In this document: positions 1 through 8,135 of the stretch, piece after piece
How the letters are laid out: every line of letters starts with the position of its first letter
Position numbering within the stretch: the stretch's first letter is position 1
Assembly: GCF_010093385.1 (NCBI RefSeq)
Contig: NZ_PDWV01000029.1
Span: 1-47,633 of the forward strand
Source of the DNA: Pseudoxanthomonas mexicana
GTDB taxonomy: Bacteria; Pseudomonadota; Gammaproteobacteria; Xanthomonadales; Xanthomonadaceae
Length of the DNA stretch: 47,633 nucleotides
Direction of reading: 5' to 3'
The notes under the pieces: generated by a model
What the model was told of the DNA's origin: nothing
What the model saw: the letters and a program-made list of their open reading frames with translations, nothing else
The model's database searches: none
Translations under genes and position numbers: made by a program

Positions 1-1337
1 TGCTTGAGCTGATCATCGTATTCGCCCTGGTCCTGCTGAACGGCTTCTTCGCCATGTCCGAGATGTCGGTCATGACCTCGCGCAAGAGCCGACTGAAGCA
101 GATGGCGCAGACCAGCCATCGCGCCCAGCGCGCACTGGACCTGTCCGAAAAGCCCGAGAGCTTCCTGTCCACGGTGCAGATCGGCATCACGCTGATCGGC
201 GTGCTGACGGGCCTGTTCGGTGGCGAGGCCATCGGCATGGCCATCGCCGAGCGGCTGCAGGGCCTCTTTCCCTCCCTGGCCGCCAGCTTCACCCTGGTCG
301 GCGAACCCCAGCCCTGGTCGGAGTTGATCGGCAAGACGCTGGCGGTCGCCCTGATCACCTTCATGACGCTGATCTTCGGCGAGCTGGTACCCAAGCGCCT
401 CGCCATCACCGCGCCGGAGACGATTGCCGGCGTCGTCGCGGTGCCGATGGGCTGGCTGGCGAAGGCCGCCTTCCCCTTCGTCTGGCTGCTGTCCCACAGC
501 ACCCGCCTGGTCCTGCGCATGCTGGGTCTGGGCAAGGACGAGGCCACCACCATCAGCGAAGAGGAAATCCGCATGCTCGTGTCCGAAGGGCACGAGGCCG
601 GCGTGATCGACGCCGACGAGCGCAACATGATGAACCGCGTGCTGCGCCTGGGCGACCGCACCGCCGACAGCCTGATGACGCCGCGCAAGAAGATCACCTG
701 GTTGGACGCCGCGGCGTCCTACGAGGACAACCTGCAGACCATGCACGAGTCGGCGTTCTCGCGTTTCCCCGTGTACCGCGGCGACGACCAGGACGTGATC
801 GGCGTGCTGGAGGTGAAGTCGCTGCTGGACCGCTTCGGCGTGGAGAAGCCGGACCTGTTCGTGAAGCTGCGCGAGCCGCTGTTCGTGTCCGAGTCCACCC
901 ATGCGATGAAGCTGCTGGAAATCTTCCGCGAGGAGCAGCAGTCGCTGGCGCTGGTGGTGGACGAGTACGGCGAGATCCAGGGCCTGGTGACCCAGAGCGA
1001 CCTGATGGGCGCGGTGGTCGGCCGCCTGCAGGCGGCAGAGAACACCGAGGACGCGCCGCTGGTGGTGGTGCGCGACGACGGCTCGCTGCTGGTGGACGGC
1101 TCGCTGCCCAACGACGACCTGCGCGAACTGCTGGGCGGCGTGGCGCTGCCGGACGACGACGAATACAACACCCTGGCCGGCATGATGATCGAGCGCTTCG
1201 GCCGCATCCCGCACGTCGGCGAACGCCTGGACTGGGCGGGCTGGCGCTTCGAGGTGGTCGACCTGGATGGCGCGCGCATCGACAAGCTGCTGCTGCACAG
1301 GCTGCCCGACGCCGACGACGAAGACCTCGTCGCCTGA
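1..1337 (+). CDS. CNNM/CorC-type hemolysin-family membrane protein (5' end cut by one base)
   Basis: Inner-membrane protein of the DUF21-CBS-CorC_HlyC family, members of which are linked to magnesium/cobalt efflux or membrane integrity. The frame is open from base 3 and the preceding codon is xTG, so the real start almost certainly lies one base outside the window; full length would be about 445 residues. Hydrophobic segments lie near residues 3-22, 60-85, 115-140 and 145-175. The FGELVPKR motif typical of DUF21 follows the third segment. Two CBS repeats follow (around residues 225-340, including the VVDEYGEIQGLVT motif), then a C-terminal CorC_HlyC domain (EYNTLAGMM...GERLDWAG). It ends 1 base before the next gene, so the two are probably co-transcribed. 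Seen: domain motifs and order. Inferred: the transported ion, which the sequence does not show. Confidence 0.9.
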   Translation, partial: LELIIVFALVLLNGFFAMSEMSVMTSRKSRLKQMAQTSHRAQRALDLSEKPESFLSTVQIGITLIGVLTGLFGGEAIGMAIAERLQGLFPSLAASFTLVGEPQPWSELIGKTLAVALITFMTLIFGELVPKRLAITAPETIAGVVAVPMGWLAKAAFPFVWLLSHSTRLVLRMLGLGKDEATTISEEEIRMLVSEGHEAGVIDADERNMMNRVLRLGDRTADSLMTPRKKITWLDAAASYEDNLQTMHESAFSRFPVYRGDDQDVIGVLEVKSLLDRFGVEKPDLFVKLREPLFVSESTHAMKLLEIFREEQQSLALVVDEYGEIQGLVTQSDLMGAVVGRLQAAENTEDAPLVVVRDDGSLLVDGSLPNDDLRELLGGVALPDDDEYNTLAGMMIERFGRIPHVGERLDWAGWRFEVVDLDGARIDKLLLHRLPDADDEDLVA

Positions 1338-1338
1338 C

Positions 1339-1959
1339 ATGGCCCGCGAAGACAACCACACCACGACGGTGGCGCTGCTCGACGGCTTCGCCAACGGCGA
1401 TCCCGACGACGTGCTCCGCCTGGGCGACCTGCTCAAGGACTTCGGGCCCGCCGCCTTCGGCATGCTGCTGTTCCTGGGCGTGCTGCCGGCCTTCATCCCG
1501 GTCCCGGGCGTGGGCGGCGCCGTCGGCGGGCCGCTGGTGATCCTGGTCGGCGTGCAACTGCTGCTGGGGATGCGCAAGCTGTGGCTGCCCGGATTCCTCG
1601 CCCGGCGCGGCCCGCACCGCAGCGCGATGATGCGGTTCCGCCAGCGCATGGCGCCGTGGCTGCGACGCCTTGAAAAGCTGGTGCGTCCCCGCATGACGGC
1701 CTTCCTGGACAACCGCATCGCCCTGAGCTTCACCGGCCTGCTGCTGGTCCTGCTGGGCGTGCTGCTGGCGCTGCCCATCCCGTTCACCAACTACGTCTTC
1801 GGATTCCTGCTGTTGCTGTTCGCCTTCGCACTGCTGGAACGCGATGGCGCCCTGCTGCTGGTGGCATGGATCGCAGGCAGTATCGCCGTGGTGGTGTTCG
1901 GTTTCCTGTCGGGCAACCTGGTGGAGGCGACCACCGCGCTCCTCGCGCGGTGGTTTTGA
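1339..1959 (+). CDS. ExoD-family membrane protein
   Basis: A 206-residue protein of the exopolysaccharide synthesis ExoD family. The start was chosen at the ATG one base after the upstream stop; an in-frame upstream extension would lie inside the CNNM gene. The N-terminal 30 residues are hydrophilic and match the family's opening (LGDLLKDFGPAAFGMLLFLGVLPAFIP, shown here as separate motifs LGDLLKDFG and LPAFIPVPG). Hydrophobic stretches lie near residues 37-55, 60-75, 135-160, 165-180 and 185-205, separated by a basic loop (RRGPHRSAMMRFRQRM). ExoD proteins affect exopolysaccharide production and alkali tolerance in rhizobia, but their molecular activity is unclear. Tight spacing suggests an operon with the CNNM gene. 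Confidence 0.82.
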   Translation: MAREDNHTTTVALLDGFANGDPDDVLRLGDLLKDFGPAAFGMLLFLGVLPAFIPVPGVGGAVGGPLVILVGVQLLLGMRKLWLPGFLARRGPHRSAMMRFRQRMAPWLRRLEKLVRPRMTAFLDNRIALSFTGLLLVLLGVLLALPIPFTNYVFGFLLLLFAFALLERDGALLLVAWIAGSIAVVVFGFLSGNLVEATTALLARWF

Positions 1960-1972
1960 GCAGGCAGGGTTC

Positions 1973-2067
1973 TGTAGGAGCGATGTAAGTCGCGACCGCA
2001 GGTCTTCAGCGCCTTGATGCCGTCACGACACGGATAACGTGTGGTCGCGACTGACGTCGCTCCTACA
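1973..2067. repeat. REP-like inverted repeat (TGTAGGAGC family, copy 1)
   Basis: Left arm TGTAGGAGCGATGTAAGTCG and right arm CGACTGACGTCGCTCCTACA flank about 50 bases of unrelated sequence. The same outer ends recur at 6940-7083, 10686-10884 and 30493-30568. It lies between two convergent genes, where it may also act as a transcription barrier. Confidence 0.85.
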
Positions 2068-2080
2068 ACAGCGCCGCTTC

Positions 2081-4201
2081 TCACGCCACCAGCTGCGCGA
2101 ACTCCGCTGCGGTGACCGGATATCCCAGCCAGTAGCCCTGCGCCAGGTCGCAGCCGCGTTCGCGCAGCAGGTTGAACTGGCCTTCCTTCTCCACGCCCTC
2201 GGCGACCACGGTGATGCCCAGCGAGTGGGCCATGGCGATGATCGCAGTGGTCAGGGCGAGGTCGTCGGGGTCGCGCAGCATGTCGGCGATGAAACTGCGG
2301 TCGATCTTCACGCCGTCCACCGGTACGCGGCGCAGGTGGCTGAGCCCTGAGAAACCGGTGCCGAAATCGTCCAGCCATACCTTCACGCCCGTGCGGTGCA
2401 GCGTGGCCAGCAGTGCACTGGCATGCGCCTCGTCGCTGATGACGGCGGTCTCGGTGAGTTCCAGGTGCAGGCGCGAGGCCGGCAGGCCGGTGTCGCGCAG
2501 GCACTCGGCCACCACGTCGGGCAGGTCGCCGCTGCGCAGCTGGCGCGGCGACACGTTGACCGAGACGAACAGCGGATCCATCGCTTCGCGGTTCCCGCCC
2601 CAGCGCGCGGCAGCCGCACAGGCCGCGCGCAGCACGCGCGGTCCGATGATTTCGATCAGGCCGCTCTGCTCGGCCACGTCGATGAACACCGAGGGCGCCA
2701 CCATGCCCAGTTCCGGATGCTGCCAGCGCAGCAGCGCTTCGGCACCCACGATGCGGCTGTCGGCCATGCGGAACACAGGCTGGTACATCAGGCTGAGTTC
2801 GCCGCGCTCCCAGGCGCCGCGCAGCTCCTGCTCCATGCGCACGCGGCGCTCGACGGCCTGGTCCATCGCGCGGCTGTAGAACCGGTAACAGTTCTTGCCC
2901 GCCACCTTGGCCTGGTACATCGCGATGTCGCCGTTCTTCATCAGCGCGGTGGCGCCGGACGCATCCTCGGGGAACAGGGTGATGCCGATGGACGTGCCCA
3001 GGAACACTTGGCGGTCCTGCACCACGATCGGACGGCCCAGTTCCGCCACCAGCTTCTCCGCCAGGCGCGTGGCGCTGCCGCGCACGTCACCGTCCTGGAT
3101 CAGGATGACGAACTCGTCGCCACCGAAGCGCGCCAGCAACGCATCGTCGCCGCCCATCTGGTCGACCGCATCGCGGATGCGGTGGGCGAACTGCTGCAGC
3201 ACCTCGTCGCCGGCCTCGTGGCCCAGGGTATCGTTGACGCGCTTGAAGTCGTCGATGTCGGCGAACAGCAGCGCCAGCTGGCGGCCCGCGCCACGCAGCA
3301 TCATCAGCCGGTGGTCCAGGCTCTCGCGGAACGCCAGCCGGTTGGTCAGCCCGGTCAGCGAATCGGTATAGGCCATGCGCCGCACGTCGCGGTCGTGCCG
3401 GGCGATGCTGTCGCTCATCGTGCCGAACGCGCGCACCAGTTCGCCGACCTCGTCCTGGCGCTCGCTCACCATGCGCTCGCCGTTGTAGTTGCCCACCTCG
3501 ATGTCGTGGGCCGCCCGCGCCAGCTGGCGGATGGGCCGCACCAGGGTGCGCTGCGCGTACACCATGATGGCCACGCAGACCAGCACCAGCGCCGCCAGCA
3601 GCAACGCGATCCAGCCCAGGTGGCGCGCGCCGAGTTCGTTGAGACGCGCGCGCGCGGCGTTGATCGCCTTCTCCTCGTACGCGCGCACCGAGGCCACCGA
3701 ATAGCCCACGCGCACGCCGCCGATCCGCTCGCTGCCGATCATGATCGGCTCGGACACGTCGACGATCTGCGCCGACCACTGCGTATGCATGCCGCGCGAG
3801 TTGACCGCCTCGTAGGCCAGCGGGTCGGTCATCGTCTGGCCGTACACGGCGATGTCGGCCGTGCCGTCGTGGATGATGCGGCCCTGGTTGTCGTAGACCA
3901 GCACATAGCTGACATCGGGCTCCTTCTGCGCGGAACGCACGATGCTGCCGATGGCATCCAGGTCGAAGTAGTACAGCGGGTTGGCCAGCGCATCGCCCAG
4001 CTGGTCGACCGTCGCCTCGCCGTGCCGGCGCAGGCTGTCCTCGACCATGCGGTGCATGGCGTCCCGCCCCAGGTCGGCGACTTCCTGCTGCATTACCTTC
4101 TGCCGGTGCAGCAGGGTACCCAGCAGGGCGAGCACCACCGCCAGCATGATCGCCATCGCCGCCAGGAAGCGCGCCTGCAGGCCGAAGCGCATGGACCTCA
4201 T
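2081..4201 (-). CDS. Membrane sensor with HAMP, GGDEF and EAL domains
   Basis: A 706-residue putative c-di-GMP turnover enzyme. One transmembrane helix lies near residues 10-32, then a periplasmic sensor of about 160 residues, a second helix near 195-217 (WIALLLAALVLVCVAIMVYA), a HAMP linker, a diguanylate cyclase domain near 275-440 and a phosphodiesterase domain near 450-700. The cyclase signature RFGGDEF is intact. The inhibitory RxxD site expected five residues before GGDEF is absent, so product inhibition by that route seems unlikely. The phosphodiesterase motifs EALLRW, ELTET, DDFGTGFS, KIDRSF and AEGVE are all present, so both activities could be functional. Its ATG overlaps the stop of the upstream PhnD-like gene as ATGA, which implies translational coupling. 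That protein may be its periplasmic ligand-sensing partner (inference). A second in-frame ATG three codons downstream is an alternative start. Confidence 0.93.
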   Translation of the reverse strand: MRSMRFGLQARFLAAMAIMLAVVLALLGTLLHRQKVMQQEVADLGRDAMHRMVEDSLRRHGEATVDQLGDALANPLYYFDLDAIGSIVRSAQKEPDVSYVLVYDNQGRIIHDGTADIAVYGQTMTDPLAYEAVNSRGMHTQWSAQIVDVSEPIMIGSERIGGVRVGYSVASVRAYEEKAINAARARLNELGARHLGWIALLLAALVLVCVAIMVYAQRTLVRPIRQLARAAHDIEVGNYNGERMVSERQDEVGELVRAFGTMSDSIARHDRDVRRMAYTDSLTGLTNRLAFRESLDHRLMMLRGAGRQLALLFADIDDFKRVNDTLGHEAGDEVLQQFAHRIRDAVDQMGGDDALLARFGGDEFVILIQDGDVRGSATRLAEKLVAELGRPIVVQDRQVFLGTSIGITLFPEDASGATALMKNGDIAMYQAKVAGKNCYRFYSRAMDQAVERRVRMEQELRGAWERGELSLMYQPVFRMADSRIVGAEALLRWQHPELGMVAPSVFIDVAEQSGLIEIIGPRVLRAACAAAARWGGNREAMDPLFVSVNVSPRQLRSGDLPDVVAECLRDTGLPASRLHLELTETAVISDEAHASALLATLHRTGVKVWLDDFGTGFSGLSHLRRVPVDGVKIDRSFIADMLRDPDDLALTTAIIAMAHSLGITVVAEGVEKEGQFNLLRERGCDLAQGYWLGYPVTAAEFAQLVA

Positions 4202-5181
4202 TCCAGTTGCTCCCGGACGCGCGTCACGCCGCGGCGCAGGTCGTCCAGGGCCTGCTGGGACGCCGGATCCACCGGCAGGAAGCGGGTCGTGCGGAAGAAC
4301 ACGCTCAATGCCTCGCGGGCGGCGGGATCCTGTGCGGCTTCGAGCAGCACTTCGCGCAGGCGCGCCTCGATCTTCGGGTCGAGGTCGCCACGCACCATTT
4401 CCAGCGCACGCGGGAAATCCTGCGTCTCATGGATGACGCGGAAGTCGCGCCGGAACGCGGGCGGCATCCGGCGCACATCGTCCCAGTCCAGGTTGCTCAC
4501 CACCCCCGCATCGACCAGCCGCTTGTGCACCCAGGCGGCGATGTTGAGCTCCGACCGCGCGAACACGTAGCCGACGGCATCCGCCGAAGGCCGGTCCATG
4601 GGCGAAAGCAGGATTTCAAGACGCTGGCCGGCATCGAGCAGGGCGGTCGCCGGCGCGAAATAGGCGCTGGTGGACGCCGTGTTCTGGAAAGCGATGGTCC
4701 GGCCCTCCAGATCCGACAGCCGTTCCAGCCCGCTGTCGCGGCGCACGAAGAACACGCCGTGGTAGCGGCTCACCCCGCCGCGCTCGGTGAGCAGCAGCGG
4801 GCGGGCGCCAGCGCGCTGCTGCAGCTGCATGCCGGTACCGGCGGTCTCGGTCACCCAGTCCACGCGTCCGCGGCGCAGATAACTGGTCATCTGCTGCGCG
4901 TCGCGCGCCATCAGGATGCGGCCCTCGGTGATGCCGACATCGCGCATCCGCGGCACCACGTAGTCCAGCAACGGCTTGAGCTGCTCGTAGTGGGCCTTGG
5001 GATCGTCGCTGATCCGTCCGAGGACCAGCACGCGCTCGTCGCCGGCGGCATGGGCCGGCGCGATGAGGCTGGAGAGCAATGCTGCGCCGATCGCGGCCAG
5101 CGCCAGGCTGAACCAGGTTGTACGCAACGATAGACGCCCGCCAGAACGATGGCGGCAGCCTATCGGAAAACGTGACTTCAA
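4198..5181 (-). CDS. PhnD-like periplasmic substrate-binding protein
   Basis: A 327-residue exported protein of the phosphate/phosphite/phosphonate-type binding family. After a basic N-terminus there is a hydrophobic signal segment ending in PAHA-AGDE. The family core is visible: VLVLGRISDDPKAHYEQLKP near the start, then TSYLRRGRVDWVTETAGTG, the hinge region SRYHGVFFVRRDSGLERLSD, and LEGRTIAFQNTASTSAYFAP, which matches the ligand-loop region of PhnD. No ABC permease or ATPase is nearby. Instead its stop overlaps the start of the GGDEF-EAL gene by four bases, so a signalling role as an extracellular input is more likely than transport (inference). It follows trmJ on the same strand; the broken trmJ end overlaps its start by four bases. 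The first ATG gives a long basic n-region, so a shorter start is possible. Confidence 0.85.
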   Translation of the reverse strand: MKSRFPIGCRHRSGGRLSLRTTWFSLALAAIGAALLSSLIAPAHAAGDERVLVLGRISDDPKAHYEQLKPLLDYVVPRMRDVGITEGRILMARDAQQMTSYLRRGRVDWVTETAGTGMQLQQRAGARPLLLTERGGVSRYHGVFFVRRDSGLERLSDLEGRTIAFQNTASTSAYFAPATALLDAGQRLEILLSPMDRPSADAVGYVFARSELNIAAWVHKRLVDAGVVSNLDWDDVRRMPPAFRRDFRVIHETQDFPRALEMVRGDLDPKIEARLREVLLEAAQDPAAREALSVFFRTTRFLPVDPASQQALDDLRRGVTRVREQLE

Positions 5182-5999
5182 GACAGTGATCCGGTCCCGC
5201 CACCGCCTGCCAGGCGGGCCATGCGCTGGGCATCGGCCAGGATGCCCCGAAGCAGGCGCACCTCCTGTTCGTTCAGCTGGGCCTTGGCGAACAGCCGCCG
5301 AAGCTTGCGCATGGCCGAATCGGGCGTGCGTCCCTTGTGGAAGTCGATGGCGTCCAGCGTATCGCCCAACTGGGTGAAGAAACCCTCCATGTGGGCATGG
5401 CTGGCCGGGACCTCGTCCGGGTGGACCGGCTCGTCGGTCGCCGGCGGGGCTCCCTCCAGCAACGCGAGCCTCAGCTCTTAGGCCAGAACCTGCACCGCCG
5501 CGGCCAGGTTCAACGAGCTGTACCCGGGGTTGGCCGGGATATGCACGGCCGCGTGGCAGAGCTGCAGTTCCTCATTGCTCAGGCCGGTGCGCTCGCGGCC
5601 GAACACCAGCGCCACTTCCCCGCCTGCGGCGGCACGCGCCACCGCCAGGGCGGCGGCCTGCCGGGGCGCGTGCTCTTCCAGCTGCACGCGGCGGCTGCGC
5701 GCCGTACAGCCGAGCAACAGGTGGCAGTCCGCCACGGCTTCGGCCAGCGTGTCCACCACCGGGGCATCGCCCAGCAGGTCGTCGGCCCCGGCAGCGCGCC
5801 GGTAGGCCTCCTCGGCCGGGTAGTCCTCGGGGGCGACCAACACCAGGCGCGCCAGGCCCATCGTCTTCAGCGCGCGGGCCGCCGCGCCGATGTTGCCGGG
5901 ATGCTGCGTGCCCACCAGCACCACGCGCAGGCGGGCGGCAGCGGCCAAGGAAGCGGGATCCGCAAAGGCGGATTCGATGAGGGAAGGAGGCGTGTTCAT
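5178..5999 (-). pseudogene. trmJ: TrmJ, tRNA (cytidine/uridine-2'-O-)-methyltransferase, interrupted by an in-frame TAA
   Basis: TrmJ is a SPOUT methyltransferase that methylates the 2'-O of tRNA position 32. The first 173 codons encode the SPOUT domain, with RVVLVGTQHPGNIGAAARA, VALVFGRERTGLSNEEL and the knot region NPGYSSLNLAAAVQVLA. Codon 174 (5480 to 5478) is TAA, where relatives have tyrosine in the QVL-x-YE-R context. The same frame continues without interruption for 99 more codons (ELRLALLEG... to 5178) and carries the normal C-terminal helical part. A single change from TAT or TAC to TAA explains the break. The start ATG at 5999 gives the conserved beginning. A truncated protein might retain part of the knot but would lose the C-terminal extension. 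Sequencing error is the main alternative to a true nonsense mutation. The gene is divergent from suhB, an arrangement common in xanthomonads. Confidence 0.85.
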
Positions 6000-6095
6000 G
6001 GGGCCAAATGGTAAACTGCGCGGGCCGGCCGCTGCGCCGTGCTGCTCTTTTCCACTTGTTCGCCCCGCTCCCACGCCTGTCCGAGGTCCGTTCGC

Positions 6096-6917
6096 ATGCA
6101 GAAGCCCGTCGTCACCGTCATGGTCAAGGCCGCCCGCCTGGCAGGCAACGTGCTGTTGCGGAGCATCAACAAGCTGGACGCCCTGAACGTGGTGCAGAAG
6201 GAGCGGATGGACTACGCCAGCGAAGTGGACTCCGACGCCGAGAAAGTCATCATCAAGGAGCTTCGCCGGGCCTATCCGGACTACGGCTTCGTCGGCGAGG
6301 AAAGCGGTGCCCAGATCAACGGGCGCTATACCTTCGTGATCGACCCGCTGGACGGCACCAGCAACTACCTGCGCGGCTTCCCGCACTACTGCGTGTCCAT
6401 CGCCCTGGTGGACAACGGCGAACCCACCGACGCGGTGATCTTCGACCCGCTGCGCAACGATCTTTTCACCGCCAGCCGCGGCGCCGGTGCCCAGCTCAAT
6501 GAGCGCCGCATCCGTGTCACCGATCGCAAGGAACTGGCAGGCGCCATGATCACCACCGGCTTCCCGCCGCGCGAGCGCGCCCGCGCCGGGGCGCAGCTGG
6601 AATGCGTGCGCGAGCTGCTGGTGCATGCCGAAGACATCCGCCGCACCGGCTCGGCCGCGCTCGACCTGGCCTATGTGGCCTGCGGCCGCTCGGATGCCTA
6701 TTTCGAAGCCGGCGTGAAGGACTGGGACATCGCCGCGGGCGTGCTGCTGGTGCGCGAGGCCGGCGGCAAGGTGTGCGATTTCCGCGGCGCCGCGCTGGGC
6801 AAGATCGACGGCCGCCCCGCCCTGCCCCGCCAGATCGTGGCCGGCAACCTGAAGGTCGCCGAGGCGCTGCAGAAGACGATCGTGTCGTCCGGCTACGCGG
6901 CTTCGTTCAACGGCTGA
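6096..6917 (+). CDS. suhB: Inositol-1-monophosphatase SuhB
   Basis: A 273-residue Mg-dependent inositol monophosphatase of the SuhB type, which in enterobacteria also acts as a Nus-factor partner in rRNA transcription. Metal-binding motifs are visible: GEESG near residues 67-71 and DPLDGTSN at 83-90, plus the C-terminal [15 protein letters not shown]. The start ATG gives the conserved opening [18 protein letters not shown]; an earlier in-frame ATG at 6039 would add a non-conserved cysteine-rich leader. The length matches the family. It is transcribed divergently from trmJ and is followed by a REP-like repeat and a bidirectional terminator. Confidence 0.95.
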   Translation: MQKPVVTVMVKAARLAGNVLLRSINKLDALNVVQKERMDYASEVDSDAEKVIIKELRRAYPDYGFVGEESGAQINGRYTFVIDPLDGTSNYLRGFPHYCVSIALVDNGEPTDAVIFDPLRNDLFTASRGAGAQLNERRIRVTDRKELAGAMITTGFPPRERARAGAQLECVRELLVHAEDIRRTGSAALDLAYVACGRSDAYFEAGVKDWDIAAGVLLVREAGGKVCDFRGAALGKIDGRPALPRQIVAGNLKVAEALQKTIVSSGYAASFNG

Positions 6918-6939
6918 AACACGACACCGTTCTGCTTTC

Positions 6940-7083
6940 TGTAGGAGCGACGTAAGTCGCGACCGAAAACTGGAACACCCGGTATACGATCAGCCAAGGG
7001 GCTTTCCTGGCCTGGTCGACCATTTCCAAACTGTTTGAACCGGTCGATCTGGCCGTGCGGTCGCGACTCACGTCGCTCCTACA
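6940..7083. repeat. REP-like inverted repeat (TGTAGGAGC family, copy 2)
   Basis: Left arm TGTAGGAGCGACGTAAGTCG pairs with right arm CGACTCACGTCGCTCCTACA, separated by about 100 bases. The arms are almost identical to those of copy 1, but the central sequence is unrelated, so the ends are the conserved part. Confidence 0.85.
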
Positions 7084-7097
7084 GAGACGACACCAAC

Positions 7098-7132
7098 AAA
7101 AAAGGCCGCGCACTGCGCGGCCTTTTTCTTTC
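7098..7132. terminator. Bidirectional Rho-independent terminator between suhB and secF
   Basis: The stem AGGCCGCGC/GCGCGGCCT has a three-base loop and is flanked by A-rich sequence on the left and T-rich sequence on the right. It can therefore terminate both suhB (+) and the secDF operon (-). Confidence 0.88.
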
Positions 7133-7147
7133 GATCATGTGTTCCGC

Positions 7148-8122
7148 TTACGGGCGGCGCGCCAGCAGCGCCTCGTCCTTGGCCTTCGGCATCAGGTCCT
7201 GCTTGGTGACGGTCAGGAAGCCGATGGTCAGAAGCGGACAGGCAACGAAGATCGAGGAGATCGTGCCCAGCACGATGCCGATCATCTGCGACAGCGCCAT
7301 GCCTTCCAGCGAACCGCCTCCGTACAGGTACAGCGCGAACACGGTCAGGAAGGCCACGAACGAAGTGATGATCGTGCGCGACAGCGTCTGGTTGATCGAG
7401 CGGTTCAGGATCTCCATCGGTTCGGCGCGCAGGTTGCGGAAGTTCTCGCGCACGCGGTCGAACACCACGATCTTGTCGTTGATCGAAAAGCCCATCACCG
7501 ACAAGAGGCCGGCCAGGATGGTCAGGTCGAACTCGATGCCGCTGAAGGCAAAGAAGCCGGCCACGATCAGCACGTCCGCCAGAGTGGTGACGATGGCGGA
7601 CACGGCGAACTTCCATTCGAAGCGTACGGCGATGTAGATCAGGAAACCCACCACCACGAACAGCAGCGTGTAGAGGCCGTTGAGCGCCAGCTCCTTGCCG
7701 ACCTGCGGGCCGACGAACTCGCTGCGCATCACCGTCGCCGTGTTGCCGTCACTGGATGCCAGGCGCAGCACGTCCTGTGCGGTGCGGTCACTGGCCGCGG
7801 TGCCGGCCGCCGCGCCGGCGTCCTGGCGGGGCTGCAGGCGCACCAGCAGGTCGCTGCCGGTACCGAACGTCTGCACCTGGGCGCTGCCATAGCCACCGGC
7901 CTCCAGACGTTCGCGAACTCCATCCACGTTCGGCGGGGTCTGGAAACGCAGTTCAACCACGGTGCCGCCGGTGAAATCCAGCGCGAAGTTGAAGCTCTTC
8001 AACGCGATGGCGCCGATCGCCGCGAACGCCAGCAGCGCGGCGATGCCGATGGACACCCAGCGCACGCGCATGAAGTTGAAGTTGGTGGTGTGCGGGATCA
8101 GCCGCAACGGGAAAAGGCTCAT
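7148..8122 (-). CDS. secF: Protein translocase subunit SecF
   Basis: A 324-residue inner-membrane subunit that works with SecD and YajC to help complete export through SecYEG using the proton gradient. The start at MSLFPLRLIPHTTNFNF was chosen because it has a GGGAG ribosome site just upstream and matches the family; an upstream in-frame ATG would overlap secD. Six membrane segments are evident, with the first at about residues 20-42 and the periplasmic domain beginning FALDFTGGTVVELRF. The conserved block VGFSINDKIVVFDRVREN (read GFSINDKIVVFDRVREN) is present in the membrane domain. It begins 13 bases after the secD stop and is the last gene of the operon. Confidence 0.97.
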   Translation of the reverse strand: MSLFPLRLIPHTTNFNFMRVRWVSIGIAALLAFAAIGAIALKSFNFALDFTGGTVVELRFQTPPNVDGVRERLEAGGYGSAQVQTFGTGSDLLVRLQPRQDAGAAAGTAASDRTAQDVLRLASSDGNTATVMRSEFVGPQVGKELALNGLYTLLFVVVGFLIYIAVRFEWKFAVSAIVTTLADVLIVAGFFAFSGIEFDLTILAGLLSVMGFSINDKIVVFDRVRENFRNLRAEPMEILNRSINQTLSRTIITSFVAFLTVFALYLYGGGSLEGMALSQMIGIVLGTISSIFVACPLLTIGFLTVTKQDLMPKAKDEALLARRP

Positions 8123-8135
8123 CTTCTGTCTCCCG

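Noticed and set aside
2396-4570. Long open frame on the plus strand opposite the GGDEF-EAL gene
   Set aside because: His/Gln/Arg-rich translation without domains; a typical high-GC antisense artefact of a well-recognised gene.
5178-5462. Separate small gene starting at TTG in place of the TrmJ C-terminus
   Set aside because: It is in the same frame as TrmJ, continues its family sequence and has no ribosome site.
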